Shown here piece by piece: positions 1 through 9,555 of a stretch of 64,000 nt of DNA. A program made the position numbers and the translations under genes. The DNA comes from Ruminococcaceae bacterium Marseille-P2935 (GTDB lineage: Bacteria; Bacillota; Clostridia; Oscillospirales; Ruminococcaceae), in assembly GCA_900104565.1 (NCBI GenBank), contig LT629952.1, positions 744,001 to 808,000 on the forward strand, written 5' to 3'. The notes under the pieces are model-generated. The model worked only from the letters and a program-made list of their open reading frames with translations. It ran no database searches and was not told where the DNA came from. Numbering within the stretch: position 1 is the first letter of the stretch; each line of letters opens with the position of its first letter.

Positions 1-822
1 AGGCACAATATTAGTGCAGATCATTGTCTGAACCCAGGTGGACTGGTTTTCCCCAACCCACTGTATCAGATAATGGTAGCCTCCCCAAAGCAGGAAAAAG
101 CTGATCAGTGCAGACAGCAATCCAATTAATGTACCCTCTACAATAAACGGCAGGCGAATAAACGAATCGGTTGCGCCTACAAATTTCATAATATTAATCT
201 CTTTGCGCCGGTTAAATACCGTAATTTTAATGGTATTTGCGATTATTACAAGAGATACCAATAATAGAATCGCAACAATAGCTACTCCTCCGGTACTTAC
301 CGCCTTTTTGATACTGCTGAGTATATCCGCAACTTCGGTGGGAGCGTTTACCTTTTCAACTCCATCAATCTTTTCCATGGCAGATTGGGTTTCTTTCAGC
401 TTGGAAAGGTCCTTTACCTTTACCACAAAACTGCTGGGGAACGGGTTGTCCATCACCCCGTCTTCGCCATCGCCAAAGGTTTCAAACAGAATCGCTGCAT
501 CGCCAAGGTACTCTTTCTCGTTTTCCAGCGCCTGTTCTTTCGAGATATATTCGGTATTCGCTACATTATCCATCATAGAAAGGGACAGGTCAATCATATC
601 TACCTGCTCCTGCTCTAATTCATCCTCAATAAATACAACTACCTCATTGGTGCTTTCCACATAACCGGCAATACTGTTCACATTTAAAGTAAACAATAAT
701 GAACTGCCGATGAGCAGAAGACATGCTACCAACACACCAATGGAAGCCAAAGACATCATTCGGTTGGAATAAATGCTTCTGCATCCTTCTTTTACAAGAT
801 ATCCAAAACTGCTTCCTCTCAT
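1..822 (-). CDS. ftsX: Cell-division permease FtsX (3' end beyond window)
   Basis: Membrane partner of FtsE; in Gram-positives the FtsEX complex activates peptidoglycan hydrolases during division or elongation. The frame runs off the left edge, so 274 residues of a protein usually near 300 are visible and the C-terminus is missing. A short cytoplasmic N-terminus is followed by a membrane helix at about residues 22-46, an extracellular domain to about 175, and membrane helices near 178-197 and 224-249, which is the FtsX/MacB permease layout. The ATG overlaps the ftsE stop as ATGA, and a GGAGG lies just upstream inside ftsE, so the two are probably translationally coupled. Identification rests on this topology and on the partner gene. 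Confidence 0.93.
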   Translation of the reverse strand, partial: MRGSSFGYLVKEGCRSIYSNRMMSLASIGVLVACLLLIGSSLLFTLNVNSIAGYVESTNEVVVFIEDELEQEQVDMIDLSLSMMDNVANTEYISKEQALENEKEYLGDAAILFETFGDGEDGVMDNPFPSSFVVKVKDLSKLKETQSAMEKIDGVEKVNAPTEVADILSSIKKAVSTGGVAIVAILLLVSLVIIANTIKITVFNRRKEINIMKFVGATDSFIRLPFIVEGTLIGLLSALISFFLLWGGYHYLIQWVGENQSTWVQTMICTNIVP

Positions 823-1496
823 CGCGACCTCCAATCCACCCCGTCGGAAACAACCGAGCCTTCGGCAATGGAAATTACCCTATGATTGAACTGGGAAACC
901 AGGTCATGTTCATGAGTAACCATTACTACGGTTGTTCCGCATTTGTTGATTTCGTTTAAAAGGTCTACGATTTCGTAAGAGAGCTCCGGGTCAATATTTC
1001 CGGTTGGCTCATCCGCAATAATTACCTGGGGGTTGTTTACCAGTGCACGCGCCAAAGCGACACGCTGCTGCTCACCGCCCGAAAGCTGTTCTGGCATACT
1101 TCTGGCTTTTCCTGCTAATCCCACCAGCCCCAATATGTAAGGCACCCGCCTGCGAATATCCTTAGAGGATACATTGGTCACCCGCAGAGCAAATGCCACA
1201 TTATCATATACCGACATATTGGGGATCAGCCGAAAATCCTGAAATACCACGCCAAGTGACCGCCTGAATTTTGGAATCTGGCGCCGCTTCATATTGGTCA
1301 GGTTATGTCCATTCACCTCTACAATGCCAGAGGTAGAAATCTCTTCGCGTAAAAGCAGTTTAATAAACGTACTTTTCCCCGCACCTGACGGACCAACAAC
1401 AAAGACAAATTCGCCATCGTCAATCTTCAAGCTCACATCATTCAGCGCTGCTGTACCGTTTTTATAAACTTTGGAAACGTTGCTGAATTCAATCAA
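819..1496 (-). CDS. ftsE: Cell-division ATP-binding protein FtsE
   Basis: ABC ATPase that powers FtsX at the division site. 225 residues, the normal family size. Walker A GPSGAGKS lies near residues 35-42, the ABC signature LSGGEQQR near 136, and the Walker B/D-loop [11 protein letters not shown] near 160; the GNID ending is typical of FtsE/LolD-type ATPases. The start codon is TTG, preceded by a purine-rich GAGGCGG. The gene begins 52 bp after the CdaR-like regulator on the same strand and overlaps ftsX by 4 bp, so the three may be one transcript. Nothing unusual in the protein itself. Confidence 0.95.
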   Translation of the reverse strand: MIEFSNVSKVYKNGTAALNDVSLKIDDGEFVFVVGPSGAGKSTFIKLLLREEISTSGIVEVNGHNLTNMKRRQIPKFRRSLGVVFQDFRLIPNMSVYDNVAFALRVTNVSSKDIRRRVPYILGLVGLAGKARSMPEQLSGGEQQRVALARALVNNPQVIIADEPTGNIDPELSYEIVDLLNEINKCGTTVVMVTHEHDLVSQFNHRVISIAEGSVVSDGVDWRSR

Positions 1497-1548
1497 CTAG
1501 TACACCGCCTCTTTGGCATAGAGCTGTGACGCCCTACAGCCATACCAT

Positions 1549-2634
1549 TTAGTATTTTACCGGATTGGCTGTCAGGTATTTTTTCACCATCAAAGCGACC
1601 TTAAATACAATGGCATGGTCAAATTCGCGCAAATCCAAGCCGGTAAGTTTTTTAATCTTCTCCAGCCGGTATACCAGTGTATTTCTGTGTACAAACAGCT
1701 TGCGGGAGGTTTCGGAAACGTTCAGATTGTTTTCAAAGAAGCGCTGAATCGTAAATAGTGTTTCCTGATCCAGGCTTTCAATGGAACCTTTCTTAAACAC
1801 TTCACGCAGGAACATCTCGCAAAGCGTAGTAGGCAGCTGATAGATAAGCCTGGCGATACCCAGGTTATCGTAACTGACGATCGATTTTTCGGTATCAAAT
1901 ACCTTTCCAACTTCTAAAGCCACTTGGGCCTCTTTAAAGGATTTTGCCAGATCTTTTACTCCGGTTACTGTCGTACCGATACCAACAACCACACGGGTAT
2001 AAAACTCGCTGCCCAAAGTGTCTACAATCGAACGGGCAAGCTTCTCCAGGTCTTTCGTATCGATACCGGATTTGATCTCTTTCACCAATACGATGTCACT
2101 TTCACTAATGTTAAAGACAAAATCCTTCTGCTTGTCAGGGAATAAGTTCTGAATTACGTCAAATGCCGAAGTGTCTGTTGCAGAGACAATTCGAATTAAC
2201 AGTACAACACGGTCCACATCGGTGTTGAAGTGCAGCTCTCTGGCTTTCACATAAATGTCACCGGGGAGAATATTGTCAAGGATAACATTTTTAATAAAGT
2301 TATTCTTGTCGTACTTCTCGTCATAGTACTGTTTAATGCTCGAGAGGGCAACCGTCAAAATATTGCAGAATTTTACCGCCATCTCATCGGTGCCTTCCAC
2401 AAAAACAGCATATTCCGGACGGATTTGGGAACCGAAGGGTTTATAAGTATAACCATCCCGGATAAATACATCCGTATTGTCGTTAAGGTCCAGCGCAAGA
2501 TATTCGTTGGTCTCGCCAATCCTGGCCAAGTCCCCACAGGAAATGATCGTTGCATTGTTGTCTACTACGCCGATGACCCTGTCAATGGAATCTCTCATCT
2601 GATGGATGATACCCTGAAACAACCTATTCGACAT
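1549..2634 (-). CDS. CdaR/PucR-family transcriptional regulator
   Basis: Predicted DNA-binding regulator of the sugar-diacid (CdaR)/PucR type, about 361 residues. The C-terminal 60 residues hold the PucR-type helix-turn-helix (SETSRKLFVHRNTLVYRLEK), the best recognised segment; the middle resembles the GGDEF-like domain of this family and the N-terminus a sensor region. The start is placed at the ATG at 2634 because AGAGGGG sits 6 bases before it; a TTG six codons upstream would absorb that site. No sugar-acid genes lie nearby, and it stands directly upstream of ftsEX, so its target cannot be inferred from context. The family assignment is firm, the ligand unknown. Confidence 0.85.
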   Translation of the reverse strand: MSNRLFQGIIHQMRDSIDRVIGVVDNNATIISCGDLARIGETNEYLALDLNDNTDVFIRDGYTYKPFGSQIRPEYAVFVEGTDEMAVKFCNILTVALSSIKQYYDEKYDKNNFIKNVILDNILPGDIYVKARELHFNTDVDRVVLLIRIVSATDTSAFDVIQNLFPDKQKDFVFNISESDIVLVKEIKSGIDTKDLEKLARSIVDTLGSEFYTRVVVGIGTTVTGVKDLAKSFKEAQVALEVGKVFDTEKSIVSYDNLGIARLIYQLPTTLCEMFLREVFKKGSIESLDQETLFTIQRFFENNLNVSETSRKLFVHRNTLVYRLEKIKKLTGLDLREFDHAIVFKVALMVKKYLTANPVKY

Positions 2635-3074
2635 ATAGTATCCCCTCTTCAATGTAATTTTGTTTCATACATGTCAATATAGCCAATCAATTCATATTTT
2701 ACAGAATAATTGCCACTTTTGCAACAGGATTTGACAGAAATATATGGTAATTATTCCGAAAACTACTATTTTTTGCCTATTTATCGACATTTTCACCTAC
2801 ATTTTGCTGGCACCTTATTATACCGCACTTATAAGGCGCCACGGAAAAAAGCAGAAATACGCACAAAAAGCCTGTCCGTTTTTTACTTTTATTTAATATT
2901 ACTACAGTTCGCAATTGCATTTGTTAACAAAATATGAACTCGAGCTGTAATGTTGTCTAAAATGATGAATTTCTTGGCATTTTCGTATTATTTATTCACT
3001 TTAATATAGATCACATCCACAAATTCACTTGGAAAAGTATACAAAAGTCGTTTGTGCATCCCCACCAAAAGCAA
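2635..3074. other. Intergenic region upstream of the CdaR-like gene
   Basis: About 440 bp, AT-rich, no supported gene. A plus-strand frame at 2710-2937 has no ribosome site and no recognisable protein. An imperfect palindrome at about 2811-2840 (arms CCTTAT/ATAAGG flanked by GGC/GCC) could be an operator for the minus-strand regulator gene, but this is only a shape. The promoter of the regulator must lie here; I could not place it with confidence. Confidence 0.4.
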
Positions 3075-3075
3075 A

Positions 3076-3100
3076 AAAGGAACGGTTAAACCGTTCCTTT
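3076..3100 (-). terminator. rsuA terminator overlapping the stop codon
   Basis: Arms AAAGGAACGG and CCGTTCCTTT around a 5-base loop, followed on the minus strand by six T. The rsuA TAA stop lies exactly in the loop, so the upstream arm of the hairpin is coding sequence for the last residues. Typical intrinsic terminator, compact 3' end. Confidence 0.85.
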
Positions 3101-3820
3101 TGAACCATTCTTTAACTGCAGCAATTCTTCAGGTGTCAATTCGCGGCACTCTCCCAAAGACAGGGCAGGGTCCAATTTTAATCCGCCCATTTTAATGCGT
3201 TTTAGGGTTAAAACTGTAAGCCCAAAACGCTGGAACATCCTTTTTATTTGATGGTACATTCCCTCATAGATCACCACTTCTGCTGTAGGGTGCTCCCCGT
3301 CATTCAGTACCGTAATCTCAGCTGGACTGCAGCGGTCTTCCCCACCAATAGGCAGGCCTTGATGAAAAGCCTCCATCAGTTCCTGCGTAATTGGCCCATC
3401 CACCGTAGCGAGGTAAGTTTTTGGAATATGGTGACGGGGGGAAAGAATATCATGGGCAAAATTGCCATCATCCGTCAACAGCAAAAAACCCACTGTATCT
3501 TTATCCAGCCTGCCTGCCGGAAAAAGCTCCCGATGGGAGTACTGCTCCGGCACCAGGTCCAACACCGTTTTTGTTTCACGGTCACGGGTGGCCGAAACCA
3601 CCCCCTGCGGCTTATTGAGCATTAAATAGACAAATTTTTTATACCCCAGCGGTTTTCCATCCAATACAATTTTCTGACAGGCTGCATCCACTTTTTCTTC
3701 AGGAGAAAGCACCTTTCTGCCGTCAACCTGCACTATGCCGCGCCGGACCAGCTCTTTCACCTCTTTCCGTGAAAAAGCAGTCTGAGCCGCCAATATTTTA
3801 TCTAAGCGCTCCTTTGCCAT
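3086..3820 (-). CDS. rsuA: 16S rRNA pseudouridine synthase, RsuA/RluB family
   Basis: Converts a uridine in rRNA to pseudouridine; RsuA modifies 16S U516, while close relatives (RluB, RluE, RluF) act on 23S, so the exact site is inferred. 244 residues. The N-terminal S4 RNA-binding domain covers residues 1-50 (RLDKILA start), and the catalytic domain contains GRLDKDTVG with the catalytic Asp at residue 106, then the family motif GMYHQIKRMF near the C-terminus. Start ATG with AGGAG 8 bases upstream. Single gene with its own terminator; a gap of about 200 bp separates it from the DUF4830 gene. Confidence 0.88.
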   Translation of the reverse strand: MAKERLDKILAAQTAFSRKEVKELVRRGIVQVDGRKVLSPEEKVDAACQKIVLDGKPLGYKKFVYLMLNKPQGVVSATRDRETKTVLDLVPEQYSHRELFPAGRLDKDTVGFLLLTDDGNFAHDILSPRHHIPKTYLATVDGPITQELMEAFHQGLPIGGEDRCSPAEITVLNDGEHPTAEVVIYEGMYHQIKRMFQRFGLTVLTLKRIKMGGLKLDPALSLGECRELTPEELLQLKNGSKGTV

Positions 3821-4014
3821 TCCTTCTGCTCCTATTTTTTACACTTAATAGCTTCAAAAACGTTTTAGTTTTCATGGTGTTCATTATAAAATGCTGCAAC
3901 TGCTTCTATATTTTTTAAATACAGGCCGTAATGATAAACTCCAATCATATACAACCTTGCAAAAGCATTGAAAAAAGCTATTGCTATCAGCATACAATAA
4001 TAGTATACCACAAA

Positions 4015-4512
4015 TCATCCTGCTTCTCTATTTTCCATCGCAAAGCCATGCATAAAACCGCTTTCTTCGATTGCACAAACATCCCCGCCTATAATTTTCC
4101 CCTCATACACCAGCAAATTAGCCCTGACCGTAAAATTTGCATCAGGGTAATTCGTCACAGAATAGGTGTATCGTTTGCAGCGCCTGCCGCTGTATTTTTC
4201 CAGGTCCAGCCCCTGCTTTTTTTGAATGGCATTATAATCCTGGTAAACCTGGTCAAACTCTTCCGGTACAATTACCTCAATAATTTCTACCGGTTCTTCC
4301 TCTACTTCCCATCCATATCCCGTAAGAAAATGAATGCGTTCTTCATTTGTCCCGGCGGCATAGCTTTTTTTGGTCGCCTTTTGTTTTTGTTCCGGGGCCG
4401 CTTGTGCCCCCACCGAACGGAGTATGGCAAATATACCTGTCAGTAGGACAACCAGAACCAATGCCCCCATAATCCAACGTTTGCCTCTTATGCGAAAAGA
4501 TGCTGCTATCAT
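4015..4512 (-). CDS. Membrane-anchored DUF4830 protein
   Basis: 165 residues. A short basic N-terminus and one membrane helix (about residues 13-32) are followed by an outside domain of about 125 residues that I recognise as DUF4830: GWEVEEEPVEIIEV, then a Tyr-rich stretch, a LLVYEGKIIGGDVC segment and a C-terminal GFMHGF. The function of this domain is not known to me. GGAGGG lies 6 bases before the ATG. It stands alone between rsuA and the EF-G-like gene, separated from the latter by a terminator, so it is probably a one-gene transcript. Likely acts on the outer face of the membrane. Confidence 0.78.
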   Translation of the reverse strand: MIAASFRIRGKRWIMGALVLVVLLTGIFAILRSVGAQAAPEQKQKATKKSYAAGTNEERIHFLTGYGWEVEEEPVEIIEVIVPEEFDQVYQDYNAIQKKQGLDLEKYSGRRCKRYTYSVTNYPDANFTVRANLLVYEGKIIGGDVCAIEESGFMHGFAMENREAG

Positions 4513-4573
4513 ACCAATCCCTCCTGGAAAAGTATATGTATTTCATCTGCTTAAAAAGAACGTCAGAAGAATA

Positions 4574-4619
4574 AAACGAAGAGAAGAAAGAGCTACTAAG
4601 CCCCTTCTTCTCTTCGTTT
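4574..4619 (-). terminator. Terminator of the EF-G-like gene
   Basis: Perfect 15-bp arms (AAACGAAGAGAAGAA and its complement) with a 16-base loop, directly after the EF-G-like stop. T-rich sequence follows on the minus strand and also on the plus strand, so it may work in both directions. Confidence 0.75.
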
Positions 4620-4634
4620 GGTTTTTATGTGAGT

Positions 4635-6710
4635 TTACTCTTCTTCTCTTAATGCTTTTGCTTCTTCAATCACCTGTGCTTCCAGGTTAGAAGGCAGCTG
4701 CTCATACCGCTCAAAGCTCAGAGAGAACCAGCCTCTGCCCTGGGTCATAGAGCGAACCAGAGTTGCAAAATCAGACATTTCGCTCATCGGAACCTCTGCT
4801 TCAATCTCCTGATACCCGTCATCGGTCGGGTTCATTCCCAATACCCTGCCACGGCGTTTATTCAGTTCGCCAATCATATCACCGGTATTATTATCTTTCA
4901 CGTAAACCTTTAAACTGCCGATCGGCTCTAAAAGGGTCGGACCGGCTTGTGGTATCCCTGCTTTGTAGGCTAGTGTAGCGGCTAATTTAAACGCCATTTC
5001 AGAGGAATCAACCGGATGATAGGAACCATCTAACAACGTGGCTTTTAGCCCAACCATGGGGTACCCTGCCAACACACCGTGTTTTACACAATCCTGCAGA
5101 CCTTTTTCGACCGCCGGGAAGAAACCTTTTGGTACAGAACCGCCAAAGACATTTTCTTCAAATACCAGTTCGTCACTGTCGCAAGGCTCAAATTCAATCC
5201 AAACATGGCCGTACTGCCCGTGGCCACCAGTCTGTTTTTTATGTTTACCTTCCACCTTAACTTTTTTTCGAATTGTCTCACGGTAAGCGACACGCGCCTT
5301 GCCCAGACCAACATCCACACCAAATTTGCCTTTCAGCTTAGAAACAATTACGTCCAGATGCTGTTCGCCCAAACCGGACAACAGCTGCTGACGGGTTTCT
5401 GCATTCTGTTCAAACAAAATGGTGGGGTCCTCTTCCATTAACCTGAGCAAACTTTGGGCCATCTTACCCTCATCACCCTTATTCTTCGTGATAACTGCCA
5501 TAGTTAAGCATGGCGCCGGGAATTCTGTTCCCTTCAAACGCACTACCTTTTGTGGATCGCACAGGGTATCTCCGGTAACCGTTTCACTCAGTTTGGTAAT
5601 TGCTCCAATATCACCAGCGGTAATAAAAGCGGTTTCCTCTTGTTTTTTTCCTTTTACATACACAATTTTACCCAGACGCTCCGGTTGGCCTGTACGTGCA
5701 TTCACCGGAGTCAGGTCGGCTGAAAGCTTTCCTGACACGACCTTTACGAAGGAAAGCTTACCTACAAACGGGTCGGCAACTGTCTTAAATACATACGCTG
5801 CCAGCGGAGCCTCGTCGGTACAGGGAATTTCTACTGGTTCGTCCTTATCGTTATAAGCCACCTCTGTGCCGCTTTCCCAAGCAGATGGCAACAGATCAAC
5901 GATACCGTCCAATAGCTGGTCAATTCCCGCCAACGTTACTGCAGAGCCGCAGTACACGGGAGTGATTGATCCGCTCTTAACACCATCGTGAACACCTTTA
6001 ATCAGCTCGTCACGGGTGAACTGCTCACCAGAGAAATATTTTTCAAACAAAGCCTCGTCGGTTTCGGCAACGGCTTCTGAAATTGCTACACGCAAACCAT
6101 CAAGGCGATGGCCAAAATCAGGCATTGGAGCCTCTTTTACATCACCCGCTTCGTTATAGCTATATGCTTTATTGTCAATCAGGTTAATATAACAAATCAC
6201 CTGATGATTTTCGACATAAGGAACAACCAGTGGGCAGACGGTAGGGCCAAAGCTGGTTTTCAGCTCTTCCAGCACCTTATAGAAATCCGCATGCTCCTGA
6301 TCCATCTTAGATACAAAAACCATAGTTGCTTTTTTTAGGTCGCGAGCCAGCTTATAGGCTTTTTCCGCACCTACCGTTACGCCCGACTTACCCGATACGG
6401 TAATCAGCACACTTTCTACCGGGCGCACTCCTTCATAAAAACCAGCAGCAAAATCAAATAAACCCGGGGTGTCGACCAGATTGATCTTTACACTGCCCCA
6501 CGCCAACGGCGCTACAGCAGAGGATACAGAGACCTTTCTCTTGATTTCTTCTGGATCAAAATCGCAGATGGTATTTCCTTCTTCAATTTTTCCCAAACGG
6601 TCGGTATGATCAGTCATGAACAGCAGTGCCTCGGCCAGCGAAGTCTTTCCGCTTCCACCATGCCCAGCCAATGCTACATTCCTGATCTTACCTGCTAAAT
6701 ACTGTCTCAT
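4635..6710 (-). CDS. Elongation factor G-like GTPase (type II)
   Basis: Translational GTPase of the EF-G-like group often annotated fusA2, 691 residues, the full five-domain length. The P-loop is GHGGSGKT at residues 16-23 instead of the AHIDAGKT of true EF-G, G3 is DTPG near 80, and G4 is SKMD instead of NKMD. These differences, together with the missing RGITI switch, mark the paralogous type found beside a normal EF-G; its role in translocation or ribosome recycling is not settled. ATG start with GGGGAGAGG upstream. A good promoter lies 115 bp upstream and a terminator follows, so it appears to be a single transcription unit. Confidence 0.85.
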   Translation of the reverse strand: MRQYLAGKIRNVALAGHGGSGKTSLAEALLFMTDHTDRLGKIEEGNTICDFDPEEIKRKVSVSSAVAPLAWGSVKINLVDTPGLFDFAAGFYEGVRPVESVLITVSGKSGVTVGAEKAYKLARDLKKATMVFVSKMDQEHADFYKVLEELKTSFGPTVCPLVVPYVENHQVICYINLIDNKAYSYNEAGDVKEAPMPDFGHRLDGLRVAISEAVAETDEALFEKYFSGEQFTRDELIKGVHDGVKSGSITPVYCGSAVTLAGIDQLLDGIVDLLPSAWESGTEVAYNDKDEPVEIPCTDEAPLAAYVFKTVADPFVGKLSFVKVVSGKLSADLTPVNARTGQPERLGKIVYVKGKKQEETAFITAGDIGAITKLSETVTGDTLCDPQKVVRLKGTEFPAPCLTMAVITKNKGDEGKMAQSLLRLMEEDPTILFEQNAETRQQLLSGLGEQHLDVIVSKLKGKFGVDVGLGKARVAYRETIRKKVKVEGKHKKQTGGHGQYGHVWIEFEPCDSDELVFEENVFGGSVPKGFFPAVEKGLQDCVKHGVLAGYPMVGLKATLLDGSYHPVDSSEMAFKLAATLAYKAGIPQAGPTLLEPIGSLKVYVKDNNTGDMIGELNKRRGRVLGMNPTDDGYQEIEAEVPMSEMSDFATLVRSMTQGRGWFSLSFERYEQLPSNLEAQVIEEAKALREEE

Positions 6711-6823
6711 TAAGCCTCTCCCCTTTCGTTTTGGCTCCGTTTTATAAAGCCCGTCCGCAAAATGGAAAATATTTTATTCTACGAACGAAAATCAACCGTA
6801 TGAACACGGTAATTATAGTGTAT

Positions 6824-6852
6824 ATTATACATATTTTTTCTATCACAATCAA
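6824..6852 (-). promoter_or_regulatory. Predicted sigma-A promoter of the EF-G-like gene
   Basis: Minus strand TTGATT, 17-bp spacer, TATAAT. The start point would lie about 110 bases before the ATG. Confidence 0.65.
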
Positions 6853-6957
6853 GCATTTCTATATATATTTCCAATCGACTGGTATAAAATAACTTCTCTT
6901 GTTTTTGTATATATTTCACTGTAATTTTCAGAATAGCTGCTGTATATATTTGCAAAA
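6853..6957. other. AT-rich gap with three TATATATTT repeats
   Basis: Between the EF-G-like promoter and the terminator of the next gene. The word TATATATTT occurs three times (near 6863, 6909 and 6942) at about 35-45 bp spacing. No gene seen; the repeats may be chance in AT-rich DNA. Confidence 0.35.
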
Positions 6958-6992
6958 ACAGCGTCGGGGTTTTGTCCCCGACGCTGTATTGT
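6958..6992 (-). terminator. Terminator of the P-type ATPase-like gene
   Basis: GC-rich perfect 12-bp arms (ACAGCGTCGGGG) with a 6-base loop, followed on the minus strand by a T run. It would end the rlmB / ATPase-like transcript. Confidence 0.85.
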
Positions 6993-7027
6993 ATGAATGA
7001 AAGTATTTTTTTATGCTCCTATTGTGT

Positions 7028-9490
7028 TTAGGCTTTCGTAAAACGAGATACCACAAACACCGCCGCCGCCCAGAACATCTGGTATAGAATCAGCGACCAA
7101 AAGGTAACGGTAGACATAGAGCCCATAAAAGCAAACAGTACAATCATGAAATAACCCAATACTATGGAAAGAATTTGAATCACAGTACCAGCTGTGATGC
7201 TGGAACGAACAGAGAATACCGCATTAATCGCTTTCAGCATAGAAAGGGACGACCCCGTATAAGCCAATGCCGCTTTTGCACGGTCTCTGGCCATTGCCAA
7301 ATTATCATAATCCCCATGGGATTTCGCCGGTAACACACGAATCATCTCTTTTGGAAATGCATAGGTTTCGGCAATTCGATCAGCAGTAACATTGGGGTCA
7401 TTGGAACAAACCACAAGATGGATATTACGGTCAGCCAGACGGTCCAGTTCAGCGGCAATCTCCTCGTTAAACTCATAGCTCATCACAAACATTCCCATTA
7501 GCTCGCCTGAATTAGATAAATAAAGAAGCTCTCTGGAATCCCGGAGGAATTTCATTTCATAGTCACGGGACGGAATGTCGATTCCATGATGAATCATCAA
7601 TTCACGATTGCCCATAAGCACCCGTTTTCCATCTACCCAGGCCGAAATACCCATACCGTCTTCGTAGACGAGGTTTTCAACTTTTTTGACCATTTTTTCA
7701 TCCGAACCGATCGTATCCATAAACACACCGGAAAGGGTTCCTCCACAGCTGTGCATAATGCTGGCAGCATCCTGAATCGTCTGGTCCACCAGATTTTCCC
7801 GGAACATTTTAATACCATGCAGAATAATGAACCCCTGCGGGAACAGCTCGGAATCTTTTAGTACTACGGCATTGGTACCCGCATATTCCTCCAGTGTGCT
7901 AAAACCACCAATCATAGCGCCATGCCGGGACAGTTTTTTGGTGGCTCTGGCAAGGGGCAGATTTTCGACGATGGCTGCTGTTATAGGCGAACAGATACAT
8001 AAGGTTGCTGCAAAAGCTGTCAGAGTAATATAAATATCCTTTAACAAAAGGTAAGACACCACCGCCACAGCAATAGAACCAACAAAACAGATTGGCACCA
8101 AAACACGATTTAACCCGTCATAACATTCATCGCTGTATGAGATATCCAAAAAGTTGGATAAAAATTTTGTCTTTACCCCCAATACCGGCGCTGGCCCGTC
8201 TACTCCCAGGCCACGGGTAAACTCGCGGCTGATATCCTTATCCTTTACCTGCAGTACCGCACTTTTTTCCACATTGGACGATACCAGCTTGAAGTTGCGC
8301 TGAATTCGGTTAATCATTAAAAGTTTGCCAATTGTATTAAACACTAAGCCTAAAACGGCCACTGCAAAATACAGGTGAATTGATTCTTCCCCAACCTGTT
8401 CTGGATGCATAACCAGCGCAACACCCTGTATGACCACCGCCAGAACAGCAAGTGCAGCAAAGCTGTCACGGTCTGCCTTCAGTTTAAAAAGTGACATCAG
8501 ACCGCCGCCTACCGTTACATTGCATACAACGGCAGCCAAAATAGTAATTCCCAAATTAACCAGTAAAAAAACATTCATATGTGTTTCCGGCCACATAAAT
8601 TCGGGAAGCGGGACTGACTTACTCATTAAAGAGACCGCCAGATAGGTTAAAACGCCAAAGCAGACTGCAGAAATTCCCAAACGAACTGTAAGGTTGCTTT
8701 TTATGGTCGCTATATCCTTTTGCACCGATTCAGTATCGTCATAGCTATTATACTCTTCAATTTCTTCGCTTAGCTCATCATCTGCATCTTCCTGTGTATT
8801 TTGTGCCGGAGATGCTTTTGGAACTCTATCTTCTTCCTCTTCAGAATCGAGAACAAAATTTCTGATTTTTTCTGCCCGGTTGCTGCGAAGTTCCTGTAAA
8901 TCTGGCAGCAGACTGGAGTCTGTACTGCTTGATCCCGGCTGAATGGCCCTGGTTAAATGGCCTGAATCTTCTGTCACCTTCTGAACCGGCCGCGGCATGT
9001 TCAGCTGCGTTTTTTCCCGTTCAAACTTTGATTCCTCTTGATCAAGGTCTACCTTTAACTGAAACTTCTGTTTGTTAGGCACAGAGGATTCCTGGGGAGC
9101 AGAGAGTTCCGGCTCTTGTTCGTCTGCAATTCCCAGCCTCCTTAAACGTGCCTGAAGCTCGGCATCAAGATTCGGCTGAGTGGGAATGGTTTTCATGGTA
9201 TGTTTCTGCTGTTCTAACTCCTCTATTGGCTGAGGGGCGCGGGAACTGATCCTGCGGGAACCCCCGCTTTCTTCTTCCGCCCGTGAGGAAAACACAGATT
9301 GCCTGGAACTGGTTGCCACTTTTTCAGTGCTTTTAAAAACCGTCTCCCGCTGGGGTGTTGGCTCGGCCTGTGCCGTTCCGGTGTGTGCAGAATACCTTTG
9401 GGGAGGTTCCGTTACCGTAGTTCCAGCCGCACTGCTTTTTTTGCGTTTAATCTCTTCTAAAATGTCATCAACATTATAATTCTTGGCCAT
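7028..9490 (-). CDS. Catalytically dead P-type ATPase-like membrane protein
   Basis: 820 residues. Residues 1 to about 265 are charged, Pro/Ser/Glu-rich and look disordered, starting with a short helix motif NVDDILEEIKRKK. After that the protein follows the P1B (heavy-metal) ATPase plan: membrane pairs, a CICSP motif where CPC normally sits, an LSRHGAMIGG stretch, cytoplasmic domains and two C-terminal helices. The phosphorylation motif DKTGTLT is replaced by KDSELFP, with Lys545 at the Asp position; TGD is replaced by CSND and GDGxND by TGSSLS. It therefore should not hydrolyse ATP by the usual route. GGAGG precedes the ATG; it starts 65 bp after rlmB. Function unknown; a scaffold or sensor role is only a guess. 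Confidence 0.8.
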   Translation of the reverse strand: MAKNYNVDDILEEIKRKKSSAAGTTVTEPPQRYSAHTGTAQAEPTPQRETVFKSTEKVATSSRQSVFSSRAEEESGGSRRISSRAPQPIEELEQQKHTMKTIPTQPNLDAELQARLRRLGIADEQEPELSAPQESSVPNKQKFQLKVDLDQEESKFEREKTQLNMPRPVQKVTEDSGHLTRAIQPGSSSTDSSLLPDLQELRSNRAEKIRNFVLDSEEEEDRVPKASPAQNTQEDADDELSEEIEEYNSYDDTESVQKDIATIKSNLTVRLGISAVCFGVLTYLAVSLMSKSVPLPEFMWPETHMNVFLLVNLGITILAAVVCNVTVGGGLMSLFKLKADRDSFAALAVLAVVIQGVALVMHPEQVGEESIHLYFAVAVLGLVFNTIGKLLMINRIQRNFKLVSSNVEKSAVLQVKDKDISREFTRGLGVDGPAPVLGVKTKFLSNFLDISYSDECYDGLNRVLVPICFVGSIAVAVVSYLLLKDIYITLTAFAATLCICSPITAAIVENLPLARATKKLSRHGAMIGGFSTLEEYAGTNAVVLKDSELFPQGFIILHGIKMFRENLVDQTIQDAASIMHSCGGTLSGVFMDTIGSDEKMVKKVENLVYEDGMGISAWVDGKRVLMGNRELMIHHGIDIPSRDYEMKFLRDSRELLYLSNSGELMGMFVMSYEFNEEIAAELDRLADRNIHLVVCSNDPNVTADRIAETYAFPKEMIRVLPAKSHGDYDNLAMARDRAKAALAYTGSSLSMLKAINAVFSVRSSITAGTVIQILSIVLGYFMIVLFAFMGSMSTVTFWSLILYQMFWAAAVFVVSRFTKA

Positions 9491-9555
9491 AGATCCTCCA
9501 TTCCGCTCCTTTTCTATTTCAGCTAATGGACAAGAGCTGAGAATTATGATACGGC

